Shown: positions 42,712-54,271, counted from the stretch's first letter. The stretch is DNA of 64,000 nucleotides from Anaeramoeba ignava (GCA_028826165.1 JAPDFW010000084.1:214001-278000); one strand, 5' to 3'. Notes: a model not told the origin generated them from the letters alone. Numbers and translations are program-made.

Positions 42712-44226
42712 TTATCTAAAATGATCATTTAAACAAATATCTTGAAAATTATCAATTCTTTCTGTTATATATTTTTGAATTTTTAATGTTTTTATTATTG
42801 GTTCATCAGAAGGAGAATAAGGATAATTTGTAATTTTTCTTCTTCTTAATTTCCCTCTATAAAAACAAACACTTTGTATACGAATATCTATTTTTTCATT
42901 TGGAAAATTATCAGGAAATTGAACTAATAAAAAAAAAGAAAAGGAAAAATTGAAAAATGAATTTGTTTTTGTTTTTGTTTTTGTTTTTGTTTTTTAAAAT
43001 ACAGAAAATAATGAATGGAAAATTTTTTGTTGAAATTAAAAAACTAATTGAAAAGAATGATTCTGAATCATATTCTAAAGGTCTTTTAAAGAAAATAAAT
43101 TAAAGAATTGATATAAAATTGAATTAAATTTTTTAAATGTTTTAAATGTTTTAAATGTTTTACGTTCCAAAAATTTCAATTAAAGATTCAATCATTTTTT
43201 CTCTTTTGGTTTTTAATTCCTTAATATTCAAAATATTCATTTCAATTAATTTTCGAATTGAAGCAATATAAGTAACAATACAAGAATCATTAGTCCAAGG
43301 AATTAAAGGAAAAGGAGTATGATTTAAAACAGATCCATTTTTTGAAGAAGAAATTTTAGGGGAATTTTTAAAAGGATAATAAAATTGAAAAATAAGAGAA
43401 ACATTTGGAAAGTGTTGATTTTGAATTGGAATAGAAAATATCACAAATTTAGTTTCTTCATCAAAATTTATTTTTATATTTGGGTTTTGTTGAAACATTT
43501 CAATTTCAAATTTTATTTTCTTATTTTCCAAAATCCAATTAGGGAAATTTTTTTTGGATTGTTTGAAAATTGTGAAATAAACTTCTTCAATAAGTTTTCT
43601 TAAACTTGTTGGATCTTTACTGTTCCATCTTTGGAAACTTTGAATATTTGGATAATGAATTTTGAATTCAAAAGAAGGAGGAAGAATTAAATCTGGTGAA
43701 GAATTTAAGTTATTGAGATCAAAAATTACTTGAACTAAATAATAAAAAATTTTGAATATTTTGAATGAATTGTTTTAAATATTTTGAATGAATTGTTTTG
43801 AATAAATTGTTTTAAATGAATTTGTTTTGAATATTTTAATTGAATTGTTTTGAATTAAATGTTTTGAATGAATTTGTTTTAAATATTTTAAATGAATTGT
43901 TTTGAATGAATTGTTTTGAATTAAATGTTTTAAATGTTTTAAATGTTTTAAATGTTTTAAATGTTTTAAATGTTTTAAATGTTTTAAATGTTTTAATTGT
44001 TTTAAATGAATTTGTTTCGTTTTTCAAATGTTGTTTTACTTTCGAATTTATTTGAATTATGAATAATTTCAATAACAAAACGATCAAAATATTTAGAATT
44101 TCTTTTAGAAGATTGAAAATTTTTCAGAATAAAATTTAATTGAGATTTTTCATTGTATTTATTAATTTGATTAATAAAAGATTGAATAAAATTAGGTTCA
44201 ATAACAGGAAAATTAGAATAAAACAT
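42712..44226 (-). CDS. BABAM2: BRCC45/BABAM2 (BRE) homologue, four exons
   Basis: Exons 44226-44040, 43728-43164, 43082-43003 and 42923-42712 agree in phase and yield 347 residues (human BABAM2 has 383). BRE/BRCC45 is a double UEV-like scaffold of the BRISC and BRCA1-A deubiquitylase complexes, which cut K63-linked ubiquitin chains. Matches to the animal protein include FDRFVIEIIHN followed across intron 1 by EIIFDLNN, LNSSPDLILPPSFEF, and QRWNSKDPTSLRKLIEEVY. Further on are HTPFPLIPW, the IEIFGT junction, EYDSESFFSISFLIS, and NYPYSPSDEPIIK near the C-terminus. The ATG at 44226 starts MFYSNFPVIEP, placed like the animal N-terminus. Introns 2 and 3 are about 80 bp; intron 1 is a short 9-bp satellite. 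BRCC36 and other partners are not in this window. Confidence 0.88.
43729..44039. repeat. BABAM2 intron 1: 9-bp AAATGTTTT array
   Basis: This 311-bp intron has a clean run of TTTTAAATG 9-bp units at about 43925-43995 and more degenerate TTTTGAATGAATTG units on either side. The 9-bp unit keeps a spurious minus-strand Phe-Lys-Thr frame open. Similar AAATGTTTT copies lie between exons 2 and 3 (43135-43165). Confidence 0.85.
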
Positions 44227-44335
44227 TCAAAATTAAATACAAAAAAAAAAGAATAAAAATGAAAAAAAATAAAATTAAAATTTTTTTGCTTTTTTTTTAT
44301 CATTTTTTGTTGTCAAAAAAAAAAAATATAAAAGA

Positions 44336-45202
44336 TTAAAAGAAATAATAACTTTGATCATCAATTTTTAATTTAGGGAAAATTTCACGTAATAATTTTC
44401 GAAGACCAATTGGAGCAGAAATAAGAACTGAATAATCATTTGGAAGAGGAAAGAAAAAAGAGGATAAATCTTCTTCAGTAAGAAAACCGACATATTGATT
44501 TTTAATTTGAAGAGTGTATTGAAAACGTTGAGGAAATTGAGAAGAAATTTTTTCGAATTTTTTTATGAAAATAAAATCATCTTTAATTTTTGAAGTGTAT
44601 AATAAATGAATCTTTGGTTTTGAAGGATGGGATAAAAGGAAATAGTCAATCAAGCGAGCAAACACTGTGATCCCAATGCCACCAGCAATGATGTATATAT
44701 CCTGGTAGGGTTTGTTGTCGCAGAAAAACATCCCTTTTGGGCCGGAAAGTTCAACTTGAGAGTTTATGATCTCAGCGGAGTCAATAAATTTCGAGATTTG
44801 ACCCTTTTCTTGGATTTTTATGCAGAGACCAATTGTTAATGACTCTTTGTTGTAAGAGACAGGTGTGTAAGTGCGGTATATTTTCTTGCCATCAACGGAA
44901 GCGCGGAGGGTAATGTGATGACCCAATGGAATATCTAATCCAATTTTTTTTGTTTTTTTTGGATTTTCTGTTGGAATTACATATTGGAATTTCACAAATT
45001 TAACTGATGATGTTAATTGCTTGATTTCAGTTATTATGTATTTTTGAAATTTATTTGGAATTAATGCTTTAATTTCTTTGATTTCTTTTTTATTTTGATT
45101 TTTTGTTTTGTATAATAAAATTGTGATTAATATTATAATTAAAAGTAAAATTGGAATAGAAAAAATTGGAGAAGGGAAAAATAAAGAAATATAAGGATTC
45201 AT
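44336..45202 (-). CDS. NADH-cytochrome b5 reductase-like membrane flavoprotein
   Basis: This single exon encodes 288 residues. An N-terminal membrane anchor (about residues 12-31, mostly Ile and Leu) is followed by the ferredoxin-reductase fold. The FAD motif RTYTPVS is at about 110-116, the second flavin motif GQISKF at about 134-139, then the NAD-binding AGGIGITVF at about 173-181. Cytochrome b5 reductases pass electrons from NADH through FAD to cytochrome b5, for lipid desaturation and related reactions on ER or mitochondrial outer membranes. Two departures from the usual enzyme are visible. The proline of GGTGITP is replaced by valine. The C-terminal CGPP nucleotide motif reads SAPIGL, so the conserved Cys is Ser. 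The protein ends in YYFF with the usual aromatic terminus. Family is secure; catalytic competence and the electron acceptor are not. Confidence 0.87.
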   Translation of the reverse strand: MNPYISLFFPSPIFSIPILLLIIILITILLYKTKNQNKKEIKEIKALIPNKFQKYIITEIKQLTSSVKFVKFQYVIPTENPKKTKKIGLDIPLGHHITLRASVDGKKIYRTYTPVSYNKESLTIGLCIKIQEKGQISKFIDSAEIINSQVELSGPKGMFFCDNKPYQDIYIIAGGIGITVFARLIDYFLLSHPSKPKIHLLYTSKIKDDFIFIKKFEKISSQFPQRFQYTLQIKNQYVGFLTEEDLSSFFFPLPNDYSVLISAPIGLRKLLREIFPKLKIDDQSYYFF

Positions 45203-45597
45203 TAATTTGAAATGAAAAATGAAAAATGAAAAATGAAAAATGAAATATTAAAAATATAAAAATATTAAAATATCAAAAATATTAAAAATATAAAAATATT
45301 AAAAAATATTCAAAATATCAAAATATTAAAAAAAATATATTAAAAAAATTAATAAAAATATTAAAAATATTAAAAATATCAAAAATAATAAAAATATTAA
45401 AATTATTAAAAATATCAAAAATATCAAAAATATTAAAAATATCAAAAATATTAAAAATATTAAAAATATAAAAAATATTAAAAATATTAAAATTATTAAA
45501 AATATTAAAAATATCAAAAATATTAAATCAAAAATTATTAAAAATATAAAAATAAAAGTTTATAGAATTTAATTCAATCCTTTAAAAAATTGGAAAA
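45203..45597. repeat. Spacer with AAAATATTA / AAAATATCA 9-bp array
   Basis: This spacer between NMD3 and the CYB5R-like gene begins with five AAAATGA units next to the CYB5R start. It then consists of 9-bp AAATATTAA/AAATATCAA repeats. The 9-bp period keeps a false Phe-Leu-Ile frame open. No gene is present. Confidence 0.75.
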
Positions 45598-48500
45598 TTA
45601 ATTCATAGAATCATTCGAATTATCTTCATTCAAATTAAGATTTTCAAGAAGTTGATCAATTGGAAGTTGAGAAACATTATCATCATCAATATCATCAACA
45701 TCATCAACATTATCATCATCATCCTGAATATCAATCTGGGGAGAATTTGAATCACCCTCAATAAACATATCATTTGAGTTCTGGACGAGTTGAGGACGTT
45801 TATAAAGGTTAATTCGAGCTCTTAAATCTTCATCTTCTTCAATATCTTCCTTAAAGTCTTCCAAATCCTGCAAATTTTGAGAGGAATCTGAGGTCTTTTT
45901 GGGTTGAGCAACATTTGAGATCTGGAGACTCTTGATCTCCCAGTTCCTTTTGCGAGCTCTGCGGCGCTTGTTAGGATAGAATTTTCTGATCAAAATAACA
46001 TCCGGTAATTGATGAATTAATTTGAGTCTGAAATTTTCATCAAGATCATCATTATTGATATTTGCCGATGCGAGGTCGTAACCAAGAGCGTAGTCGCCAG
46101 ATTTGAACAGATGACCCAGATGCGTGCGAGTTATAAAGGTCTTTGCATTTGCCCCGAGTTCAGAAGAACGAACAACTGTGACATCAGCAAGGGCGAACTT
46201 GCCTGAAGTTTGGCCGAGAAATTCGACATCGAGAACAAAGAAGGCTGTTGCGGAGCGGTAGTTCATCATGGCCGAGAAAGGTGCTTTCCAGAACTGCACG
46301 GCGTTTATCTGTATGGTCTGTAGATTGAGTGGGTTCATAAGATAAATCAAATTTGAAACTCCATAACAAAGCCACAACGGATTGATGCCTCCCCTTTGCT
46401 TGCATATAGACGGCGGTAAGCAAATGAGATCCTCCTTGCAAATGGGCGCGATTTCTACCGCAAATGTGTATTTGTAATTATAGGTGTTTGAATGTAGATC
46501 TGCGGAAATTAATCTTTTCGAAGTTGAAAATTTTGCCGGGAATAGTGACTGAACAAATTGAACTAATTGTTGAGCATCTCCGCGCTGACTGAAGAAGAAG
46601 TCCATCCCGCGAGTGTTTTCTTCGATGTCGATCATCTTTGCGTGAGCTTGGTTCTTGAGAATTAATTGTTCCAAAAAAAAGAACGTTTTTTTATGACCCA
46701 CATTTTGTCTGCATTGTACAACTGCTTTCCAAGTGTGTTCTGTCTCATTTCGCTCGCAATCGGGACACTGCTGCCGTTGGACGACAAATTCGACGACGAA
46801 TTTCTGTTGGAGAATTGTCTGTGCGAAGACCTCTTTTTGGATCGTAAGTTTTACTTTGAGTCGCATTGAATGAGGTTCTGTCCAAACAAACTCAGCGTCT
46901 ACGAGCTTTGCTTTCTGAAGCCCCTTTACTCGCTTCACTAGCAATGATAGTAGCTCTTTGGATTCGTTCGCTGCGTGGACCCAACTTGTCGGTGGTTGTA
47001 AATATCGCCCGCATTTTTTGCACCAGTTGATTGTTAAATGTTTTGGTATTCCTTCAGTTATGTCAACTTGTGTTCGAAGGCAATCGACACACATGTTTGC
47101 TGGATTCGCTTGGATTGGTGTTCCGCATGAGCAGCACAAGCTTTATATTTGAATTGGATATTGAATTGAATATTAAATTGAATATTGAATTGAATTAAAT
47201 ATTGAATATTAAATTAAATATTGAATTAAATTAAATTGAATTAAATATTGAATTAAATTAAATTAAATATTGAATTAAATTAAATTGAATTGAATTGAAT
47301 TGAATTAAATATTGAATTAAATATTGAATATTGAATATTGAATTGAATATTAAATTAAATATTGAATTGAATATTGAATTGAATATTAAATATTGAATTG
47401 AATATGAAAATATTGAATTAAATATTGAATTAAATATTGAATTAAATATTGAAATAAAAATATTGAATTAAATATTGAAATTAAATATTGAATTAAATAT
47501 TGAATAAATATTGAATTAAATATTGAATGAAATTGAATTAAATTAAATGAAATTGAATTGAATCGAATTGAATTGAATTAAATATTAAATTAAAAATTAA
47601 ATCGAAATTGAATATTGAATTGAAATATTGAAATGAATTGGAATGGAATACAAAATGGAATTTGGGAAATTGAATGAATGAATACGAATATTGGAAATTG
47701 AATTGAATGAATATGAGAATTGAATTGAATTGAATTGAATATTAAAAATTGAATCGAATATTGGAATTGAATTAAATTGAATATTGAATTGAATTGGATA
47801 TTGAAATAATTGAATTGAATATTGAAATTATTGAATAAATATTAAAATGAATTGGAATTGAATATTGAATGGAATCGAATTGAATTGAATATTGAATATT
47901 GAATTGAATTGAATATTGAATCAAATTGAATTCGAAATTGAATATTGAATTGAATTGGAATTGAATTCGAATTGGAATCAAATAATTGAATTCAAATGAA
48001 TTGAATGGAATGGAATTGAATGGAATTGAATCGAATGGAATTGGAATTGAATTGAAATTGGAATTGAATTGAATTGGAATTTTTGAATTGAAATTGAAAT
48101 CGAAATATTGGAATGGAATTGGAATTGAAATCGAATTCGAATTGAAGAATTGAATGAATGAATTGGAATTGAATGGAATTAAATTGAATTTGGAATCGAA
48201 TTGGAATTGAATATTAAATTTGAAAATTGAATGAATGAATTAAATATTAAATATTGAAATTGAATATTGAATATGGAAATGAATTGAAATTGGAAATTGA
48301 ATTGAATTGAATTGAATGAATTGAATCGAATTAAATATTGAATTGAAAAATTAAATATTGAATTGAATCAAATTGAAATGAATGAATGAATTGAATTGGA
48401 ATTGAATTGGAATTAAATATTGAATTGAAATTGAATTAAATATTAAATATTAAATATTGAAATTGAATTGGAATAAAATTGGAATTCAAATATTATTAAA

Positions 48501-48990
48501 TATTGAATTGAATTGGATATTGAATATTGAATTGAATTGAATTTTGAATTGAATTGGATATTGAATTAAATTGAATTGGATATTGAATATTAAATTGAAT
48601 TAAATTGAATTGAATTGAATTGAATATTAAATTGAATTGGATATTAAATTGAATTGAATTGAATTGAATTGAATATTGAATTGAATTGAATTGAATTGAA
48701 TATTGAATTGAATTAAATATTGAATTGAATTGAATTGAATTGAATATTGAATTGAATATTAAATTGAATTGGATATTAGATTGAATATTGAATTGAATTG
48801 AATTGAATTGAATTGAATATTGAATTGAATATTAAATATTGAATTGAATTGAATTGAATTGAATATTAAATTGAATTAAATATTAAATTGAATTGAATTG
48901 AATTAAATTAAATATTAAATTGAATATTGAATTGAATTGAATATTGAATTTAAAAAGTTTTTACATTGTAGAAGGTGTAAGTTTTTGCAT
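45598..48990 (-). CDS. NMD3: NMD3, 60S ribosomal subunit nuclear export adaptor
   Basis: A tiny first exon (48990-48965, 26 nt: MQKLTPST plus two bases) is joined over 1.8 kb of repeat to exon 2 (47140-45598), giving 522 residues. The splice creates ILCCSCG, exactly the block that opens the zinc-binding region of eukaryotic NMD3. NMD3 links the 60S subunit to CRM1 for nuclear export. Visible features are the CxxC pairs of the N-terminus (LCCSCG, MCVDCLR, WCKKCGRYLQPP, CPDC), VWTEPHSMRLKVKLTIQKEV, KKTFFFLEQLILKN, the RLISADLHSNTYNYKYTF block, a basic KRRRARKRNW nuclear-localisation stretch, and an acidic C-terminus with a leucine-rich export-like end (LLENLNLNE). Exon 2 uses many GC-ending codons and is clearly less A+T-biased than its neighbours, as expected of a highly expressed gene. 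It is divergent from the gene at 49197. Confidence 0.95.
47141..48964. repeat. NMD3 intron: (GAATT)n / ATTGAATATTGAATT array
   Basis: This 1.8-kb intron is made of GAATT pentamers mixed with GAATATT/AAATATT. The middle (about 47640-48300) is noticeably degenerate, with GG and TCG substitutions, while both flanks are clean. The donor GT is at 48964-48963 and the acceptor AG at 47142-47141 (minus strand). Confidence 0.9.
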
Positions 48991-49196
48991 TTAAAAATTT
49001 TATTTATTTATTTATTTATCTATTAAAGAAAAGAAAAGAAAATGAAAAAAAAATGAAAAAGAAGAAAAATTAAAAAAAAATATTTTTTTCTTAATTTATT
49101 AAATTATTTTTTTAAAACGTGTTTTTCATTTGTTTTTCATTTTTTTTTTCATTTTTTTTTCATTTTTTTAAATTTTTTTTTTAAATTAAATTAAAA
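48991..49196. promoter_or_regulatory. Divergent promoter interval of NMD3 and the 49197 gene
   Basis: These 206 bp of (TTTA)n, AAAAGAAAA and TTTTTCATTTTT runs lie between two divergent ATGs. CATTTTT repeats just before a plus-strand start also occur at the TM2D3 gene. Confidence 0.4.
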
Positions 49197-50747
49197 ATGT
49201 TTTCAAAAATTTCTAATTGGGGAAATAATTTTAAATCTGCTATTCAAGATGTAATTAAAGCACCAGAAACTCCAAATACTCTTTCTGAAAGTGATGAAGA
49301 AATTGAAAAACAATCAAAATCAGATCCAGAAGAAAAAAATCAAACAGAAAATTTAATTGAAGTCAAAAATCAATTTTCAAATCAAATTCTCAACTTAAAT
49401 AACTTGAAGGAAATGCTTTTAGATGTTTTTGATAATTTGGATTTAAATGAAAATGAGGAAAAAATTTTCGACAAATTTGAAATTATTAGTGAAAAAAATA
49501 TCATTTTATTCACAAACACTTTGATTGAAGTTATTCAAAAAAAATTCACCAAATGGAAAGAATTGGAAAAAAAATTTATTCAGAATAGATTATTTGAACC
49601 AAGAAAAAATCAACCAAAAGAAATGGACGTTCAAGACGTTATTGATATTATTCAACAATTAAGAGAAGAAAGTCATTTAATGATTAATAAATTGGAAGTT
49701 TCAGAAAACAAAATCAAAAACTCAGAAAAATTTGAAAAGGAATTGGAGCTCAAAAACCAAGAAAATATTGAGTTGATAAAACAAAACCAAGATCTTCAGA
49801 ATCAAATAAAGGAATTAAAGCAGCAAATTAAATTATCAAATATTCCAAATAGTGATTTCAAAAAAGACTCAGAAAACCAAACGTATTTTTTGGAAATTGA
49901 AAAATATAAACAAAGAGAAGAGAATTTAACCCAAAAATTGAACCAAAGTTTAAATCAAATTAACGAAAAAGAGCAAAAACAACAAGAATTAAAACAGACA
50001 ATTTCGGAGTTGGAAAAATTCAAATCAGACGCACAAAAAAATTACGACGAATTCACCACAAAAATAGAAAACCAGTCAAAAGAACTCGACGAATATTCTC
50101 AACTTATTAAAAACTTAGAATTCGCGCTTGACGGCGTTAAAAATGAAAAAGAAACTCAATATGAAGAAAATTTTAAGCAAATCAAAGAATTGCAAAATAA
50201 ATTATCAATTGTTTCTTCAGAACTCGATCGAAAGATCCAAAAACTTGATCTCTTAACAAAACAAGCAAACGAATTGCTGATGAAAAATAACGAATTCCAA
50301 AAACACATAAGTTATTTGGAAACCCAAAATATTCAACTCAAAGAATTCCAAAACAAAATCATTTCTCAACAAGATCTTATTCAACAAATAATCCAAAACG
50401 GAATCAAGTTTCTCTTTGAAAACGAGAAAGACAAAACTGTTCTCAAAGAAAAACTTTATGAAGTTCAGAAAATTCTTGCAATCTTAAGTATTCAAAAACC
50501 AGAAGAAATTATGAACAATTTGGAAAGTGAAATCAGTCAAAATTCAAATGAAAAAAATATAAACTCTCCTGAAAAATTATTATTATTTCCAAATACTTCA
50601 AGTGAAAAAAAAATTTCAAATTGGATGAAAGGATTCTTAAAAATTTCAAATGAAAATTCAAAAGATGAAAAATCTATTAAAGCTTTATTTGATCGAAAAT
50701 CAAAACAATCATTTAGTAAAAATTCTGTTAACTTGATAAATGTGTAG
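49197..50747 (+). CDS. Coiled-coil protein, golgin-like in layout
   Basis: This single exon encodes 516 residues and ends in TAG. The N-terminal MFSKISNWGNNFKSAIQDVI could form an amphipathic helix, a layout seen in several golgins and tethers. An acidic linker follows, then a coiled coil from about residue 150 to 420 rich in Gln, Glu, Lys and Leu (QNQIKELKQQI, KEQKQQELKQTI). The last 60 residues include NWMKGFLKISNEN and a basic end. No enzymatic domain, signal peptide or membrane span is seen. A membrane-tethering role is only a guess from shape; I do not recognise an orthologue. Codon use in the central coiled coil is somewhat less A+T-biased than at the ends. Confidence 0.8.
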   Translation: MFSKISNWGNNFKSAIQDVIKAPETPNTLSESDEEIEKQSKSDPEEKNQTENLIEVKNQFSNQILNLNNLKEMLLDVFDNLDLNENEEKIFDKFEIISEKNIILFTNTLIEVIQKKFTKWKELEKKFIQNRLFEPRKNQPKEMDVQDVIDIIQQLREESHLMINKLEVSENKIKNSEKFEKELELKNQENIELIKQNQDLQNQIKELKQQIKLSNIPNSDFKKDSENQTYFLEIEKYKQREENLTQKLNQSLNQINEKEQKQQELKQTISELEKFKSDAQKNYDEFTTKIENQSKELDEYSQLIKNLEFALDGVKNEKETQYEENFKQIKELQNKLSIVSSELDRKIQKLDLLTKQANELLMKNNEFQKHISYLETQNIQLKEFQNKIISQQDLIQQIIQNGIKFLFENEKDKTVLKEKLYEVQKILAILSIQKPEEIMNNLESEISQNSNEKNINSPEKLLLFPNTSSEKKISNWMKGFLKISNENSKDEKSIKALFDRKSKQSFSKNSVNLINV

Positions 50748-50941
50748 AATTTGATTTCCATTTTCATTTTCATTTTCATCTTTGAATTCATTTTTTTTTG
50801 AATAAGAAGAACAAATTTTTAAATTTTTTTTTTTCCATTTTGAAAACAAAAATAAAATTGTTTGAATTGAATTTAATTTATTTTTGAAAAAGGAAAAATA
50901 ACAATTAAATTAAATTAAATTTAAAAATTTTCTTTTTTGTT

Positions 50942-53900
50942 TTACTTAAAAATTGATGAGAAAGAAGGATGATTTTTAATTGTAAGTGGAATTGGAATAT
51001 GATTCCAATCTTTGATTTTAATTAATTTGTAATCAATTTGCAAATCTTCAATAATAGAAAATCCTTCTTGTGTTTCATTTGTAACAATTTGAGGATTTTT
51101 GTTTTGTGTTAATAATAAAGAATTTAATCTTGTTTTATCAATTGGTTGAGGATCCAATCTTTATATATTTATTTTTTTTAATATTCATTTTCCAAAAATA
51201 AATAAAATTATAAATAAATTATATAATTTTGATTATAAATTTTCTTTTTGAAAAATTTACTCATCTGGTGAAAAATTTGAAAGAAGATTATGAACTTGTT
51301 CTGAAGTTAATGAAGGACAAATATCATTAATAATTGAAACATTAGAAAGAATAGTTTTATTCATAGTAATACAATCAGTTGCTTCTTTAATTGGAATAAC
51401 ATTTACACTTAAATAAATTTAAATAAATAAATTTAAATAAATAAATTTAAATAAATAAATTTAAATAAATAAATTTAAATAAATAAATTTAAATAAATAA
51501 ATTTAAATAAATAAATTTAAATAAATAAATTTAAATAAATAAATTTAAATAAATAAATTTAAATAAATAAATTTAAATAAATAAATTTAAATAAATTTAA
51601 ATAAATAAATTTAAAATTTACTTTAATTGACTTAATGAGTTTAATGAAAGCCATGCTTCCAGTTCTGAAATGGCAAATTTAATTTGGAAACAATTTTTCA
51701 ATGTGCAATAATGCTTGTAATTTAATATTTGATAAAATAAATATTTGTTAATGAAAATTAAAATCTGAGACAACAAAATATCTACAAGTTGTTGTGGTAA
51801 ATAATTTTCATTTGCTAAAGTTAAAATGTTCGCCATCCAAGAACTTATTTTTTTGGTTGAATTATCCTTATGGAAATCAAACAAGGTTGAATTTTCAAGA
51901 AATTGCGGTTTAAGAATTGGTCGAATATCATTCACAATATTTTCAACAAGGAAAATAAATGCTTTCATAATAAGACTTTGTATTTCCTTTGTGTATTTTA
52001 AGAAATCTTTCGGGTTTGGAATTGTGTTGATAAACAAAGAATTCAAAAAAACAAGATTTGAAAGTATCCATATTAAATATTCTTGTTTTTCATAATGGAT
52101 TTGGATTAATAATTTCATGGATTCCAGAAATGTGGGGAATAATTGTGGGTTTTCTCCCAATAATAAATTGCTATTCATAAAGAATTTGAATAAAATGCAC
52201 GCCGTTATAGGCAAACTTTTGAAATACTTTGTTTCTGAAAAATAAACCACTCTTTCAATAAGCCATTTTTCATGATTTACCATTTTGAGTTCTTTTAAAT
52301 TCTTGGATAAAATTGTCACCAATGCGTTTTGTGATTCAATTTTTTGCTCGTTGCTCTGTATTTTTTCTAATACTTCTTCAACACTAAGCGAATACATTGG
52401 ATCCATTTCCTCATTTTCTTTTTTGTTTTTTCCAAATATTTCATCCATAAATGGTGTTGAATTTGTTGGTATAATTTGTTCATTTTCATTTTGAATATTT
52501 TTTGATTTTTGATTTTCCTCAAATCCAATATTTGGGTTGGAATTTTCCATATTTTTTTGCATCATAGTGTTGTTGTTGTTGTTGTTGTTTGTATTCGATG
52601 GTTCTTTTCTTGCAAAATCTGATAAAGAAAACCCAAAATTCCCATCTTTTTCATCCTCTTCAATATTTAGTTGATTTTCTTCATGAATACTAATAACTGG
52701 TTGTTTTTTGTCTTCAGTATCATCTTGAGATCCAACTGAAAAATCATTTTCTGAAAACGTTTCGAAATCTTCTTTTGATTCATGAGAAAAATGATTTTCT
52801 TTTTCTTTTTCTTTTTCTTTTTCTTTTTCTTTATCAAAATCATTATCGAAATCATTATCGAAATCATCATCAAAATCATCATCTAAAAGATCAATATTAT
52901 TTTTCTCATTTTCTTTAATATTATTTTTTGTATCTTGAATTGTGACTTGTTTTTTATTTATATCTATATCTAAATTTTGATTTTGGTTTTGATTTTTATT
53001 TTCTTCTTCAGCTTTAAAGATATTATGATGTTGAGCATCTATATCTTTTCTTTGAATATTTTCTCCATTTTTAGGAAGATTTGAAATTCCAAATCGAGTA
53101 ATTTTTTGGTTTTGAGGTATTTTAAAATTGCTATATTTTTCCTCAATAGGATCAATACTTGAATGTTTTTTAATTTCTTTTTCATCATTTAAATCATCTG
53201 AAAGATCTTCTGTAACAGTAGCAATACTAGATTGCATAGTAAATTCACTATAATCTTCTTCAACAATGGGACCTGTTTGACTTTCTTTGATTTCCTTTTC
53301 AATTGAAGATATTAAATGTTGAATGTTTGGATCAAGTAATAATTTAGTTAATTGTGTTTTTGGTGATCCTTTTGTAAGTCTTAAACATAAAAGAATAATT
53401 GGTTGATTTTTATGTTTGCTTTGATTTTTAATTAATAATTTATATTTTTTAATTATAGGAGGACTTGATGGATCTACTTTTGAGATATCTATATGTAATT
53501 TTCCTACTGTATTTTCTCCTTTTTTTGTTTCTTTATCCTTAAAATTTATTTAAAATTTATTTTGGAAATTAAAATTCATTTTGGAAATTGAAATTCATTT
53601 TGAAAATTGAAATTAAAATTCATTGAAAATTTATTTTGAAAATTAAAATTCATTTTGAAAATTGAAATTAAAATTCATTTTGAAAATTTATTTTGAAAAT
53701 TAAAATTCATTTTGAAAATTAAAATTAAAATTCATTTTGAAAATTAAAATTAAAATTAAAATTAAAATTCATTTTGGAAATTGAAATTAAAATTCATTTT
53801 GGAAATTAAAATTAAAATTATATTTAAAATTAAAATTCATTTTGGAAATTGAAATTAAAATTCATTTTGGAAATTGAAATTAAAATTCATTTTGGAAATT

Positions 53901-54271
53901 AAAATTAAAATTCATTTTGGAAATTGAAATTAAAATTAAAATTATATTTAAAATTGAAATTCATTTTGAAAATTAAAATTAAAACTTACAATCTTCAATG
54001 AAATATGTAATATTTTCTTTTCAAGTTGTTGTGTTTTTTTATCTTGAAATAATGTACAAGGAATTTCAAATTCTTCTTGCCATTTAGAATAACCATTAGC
54101 ACTTAAAAAAGCTTTACGAGTAAAACCACTATGAACTCCTCTTTTCCATTTTATCCATGCTGTACAATTTTTAATAGCAAGTTGATAAACTGAAATGATA
54201 GCAAAAGAAAATGTATTTTTAATTGCAGTTTTTCCTTTATGTTTAAAAGGAGTATGTAAAAATCTTTTCAT
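50942..54271 (-). CDS. NT-C2 domain plus DIL (dilute) domain protein, four exons
   Basis: Exons 54271-53990, 53537-51622, 51407-51261 and 51158-50942 fit in phase and give 853 residues. Residues 1-180 resemble the N-terminal C2 (NT-C2) module of EEIG1/EHBP1-type and plant PMI1-like proteins: FSFAIISVYQL, a WIKWKRG strand, GFTRKAF, WQEEFEIPCTL, then after intron 1 GKLHIDISK and KYKLLIKN. The middle is disordered and acidic with a Asp/Phe-rich stretch and a Lys-Glu run (about 52790-52880). From about residue 520 on is a DIL domain, best seen at FQIKFAISELEAWLSL and, after introns 2 and 3, NDICPSLTSEQVHNLL, NFSPDELDPQPID. DIL is the cargo-binding fold of class V myosins, so a link between membranes and the actin or motor system is likely. 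The DIL end is spread over three exons. Confidence 0.82.
51408..51621. repeat. NT-C2/DIL intron 2: 14-bp AAATAAATAAATTT array
   Basis: This 214-bp intron is nearly perfect 14-bp AAATAAATAAATTT units, about 13 copies, with one shortened unit near 51590. It has the highest unit identity of any array in the window. Confidence 0.92.
53538..53989. repeat. NT-C2/DIL intron 1: AAAATTCATTTTGGAAATT composite array
   Basis: This 452-bp intron is made of composite units in which AAAATT hexamers are punctuated by CATTTTGGAAATTG or CATTTTGAAAATT. The same composite occurs in NAP1 intron 4 (59803-59953), in the opposite orientation relative to transcription. Confidence 0.85.

Noticed and set aside
46184-46441. 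Second minus-strand ORF inside NMD3
   Set aside because: It is an out-of-frame shadow of NMD3 exon 2, which has full family homology.
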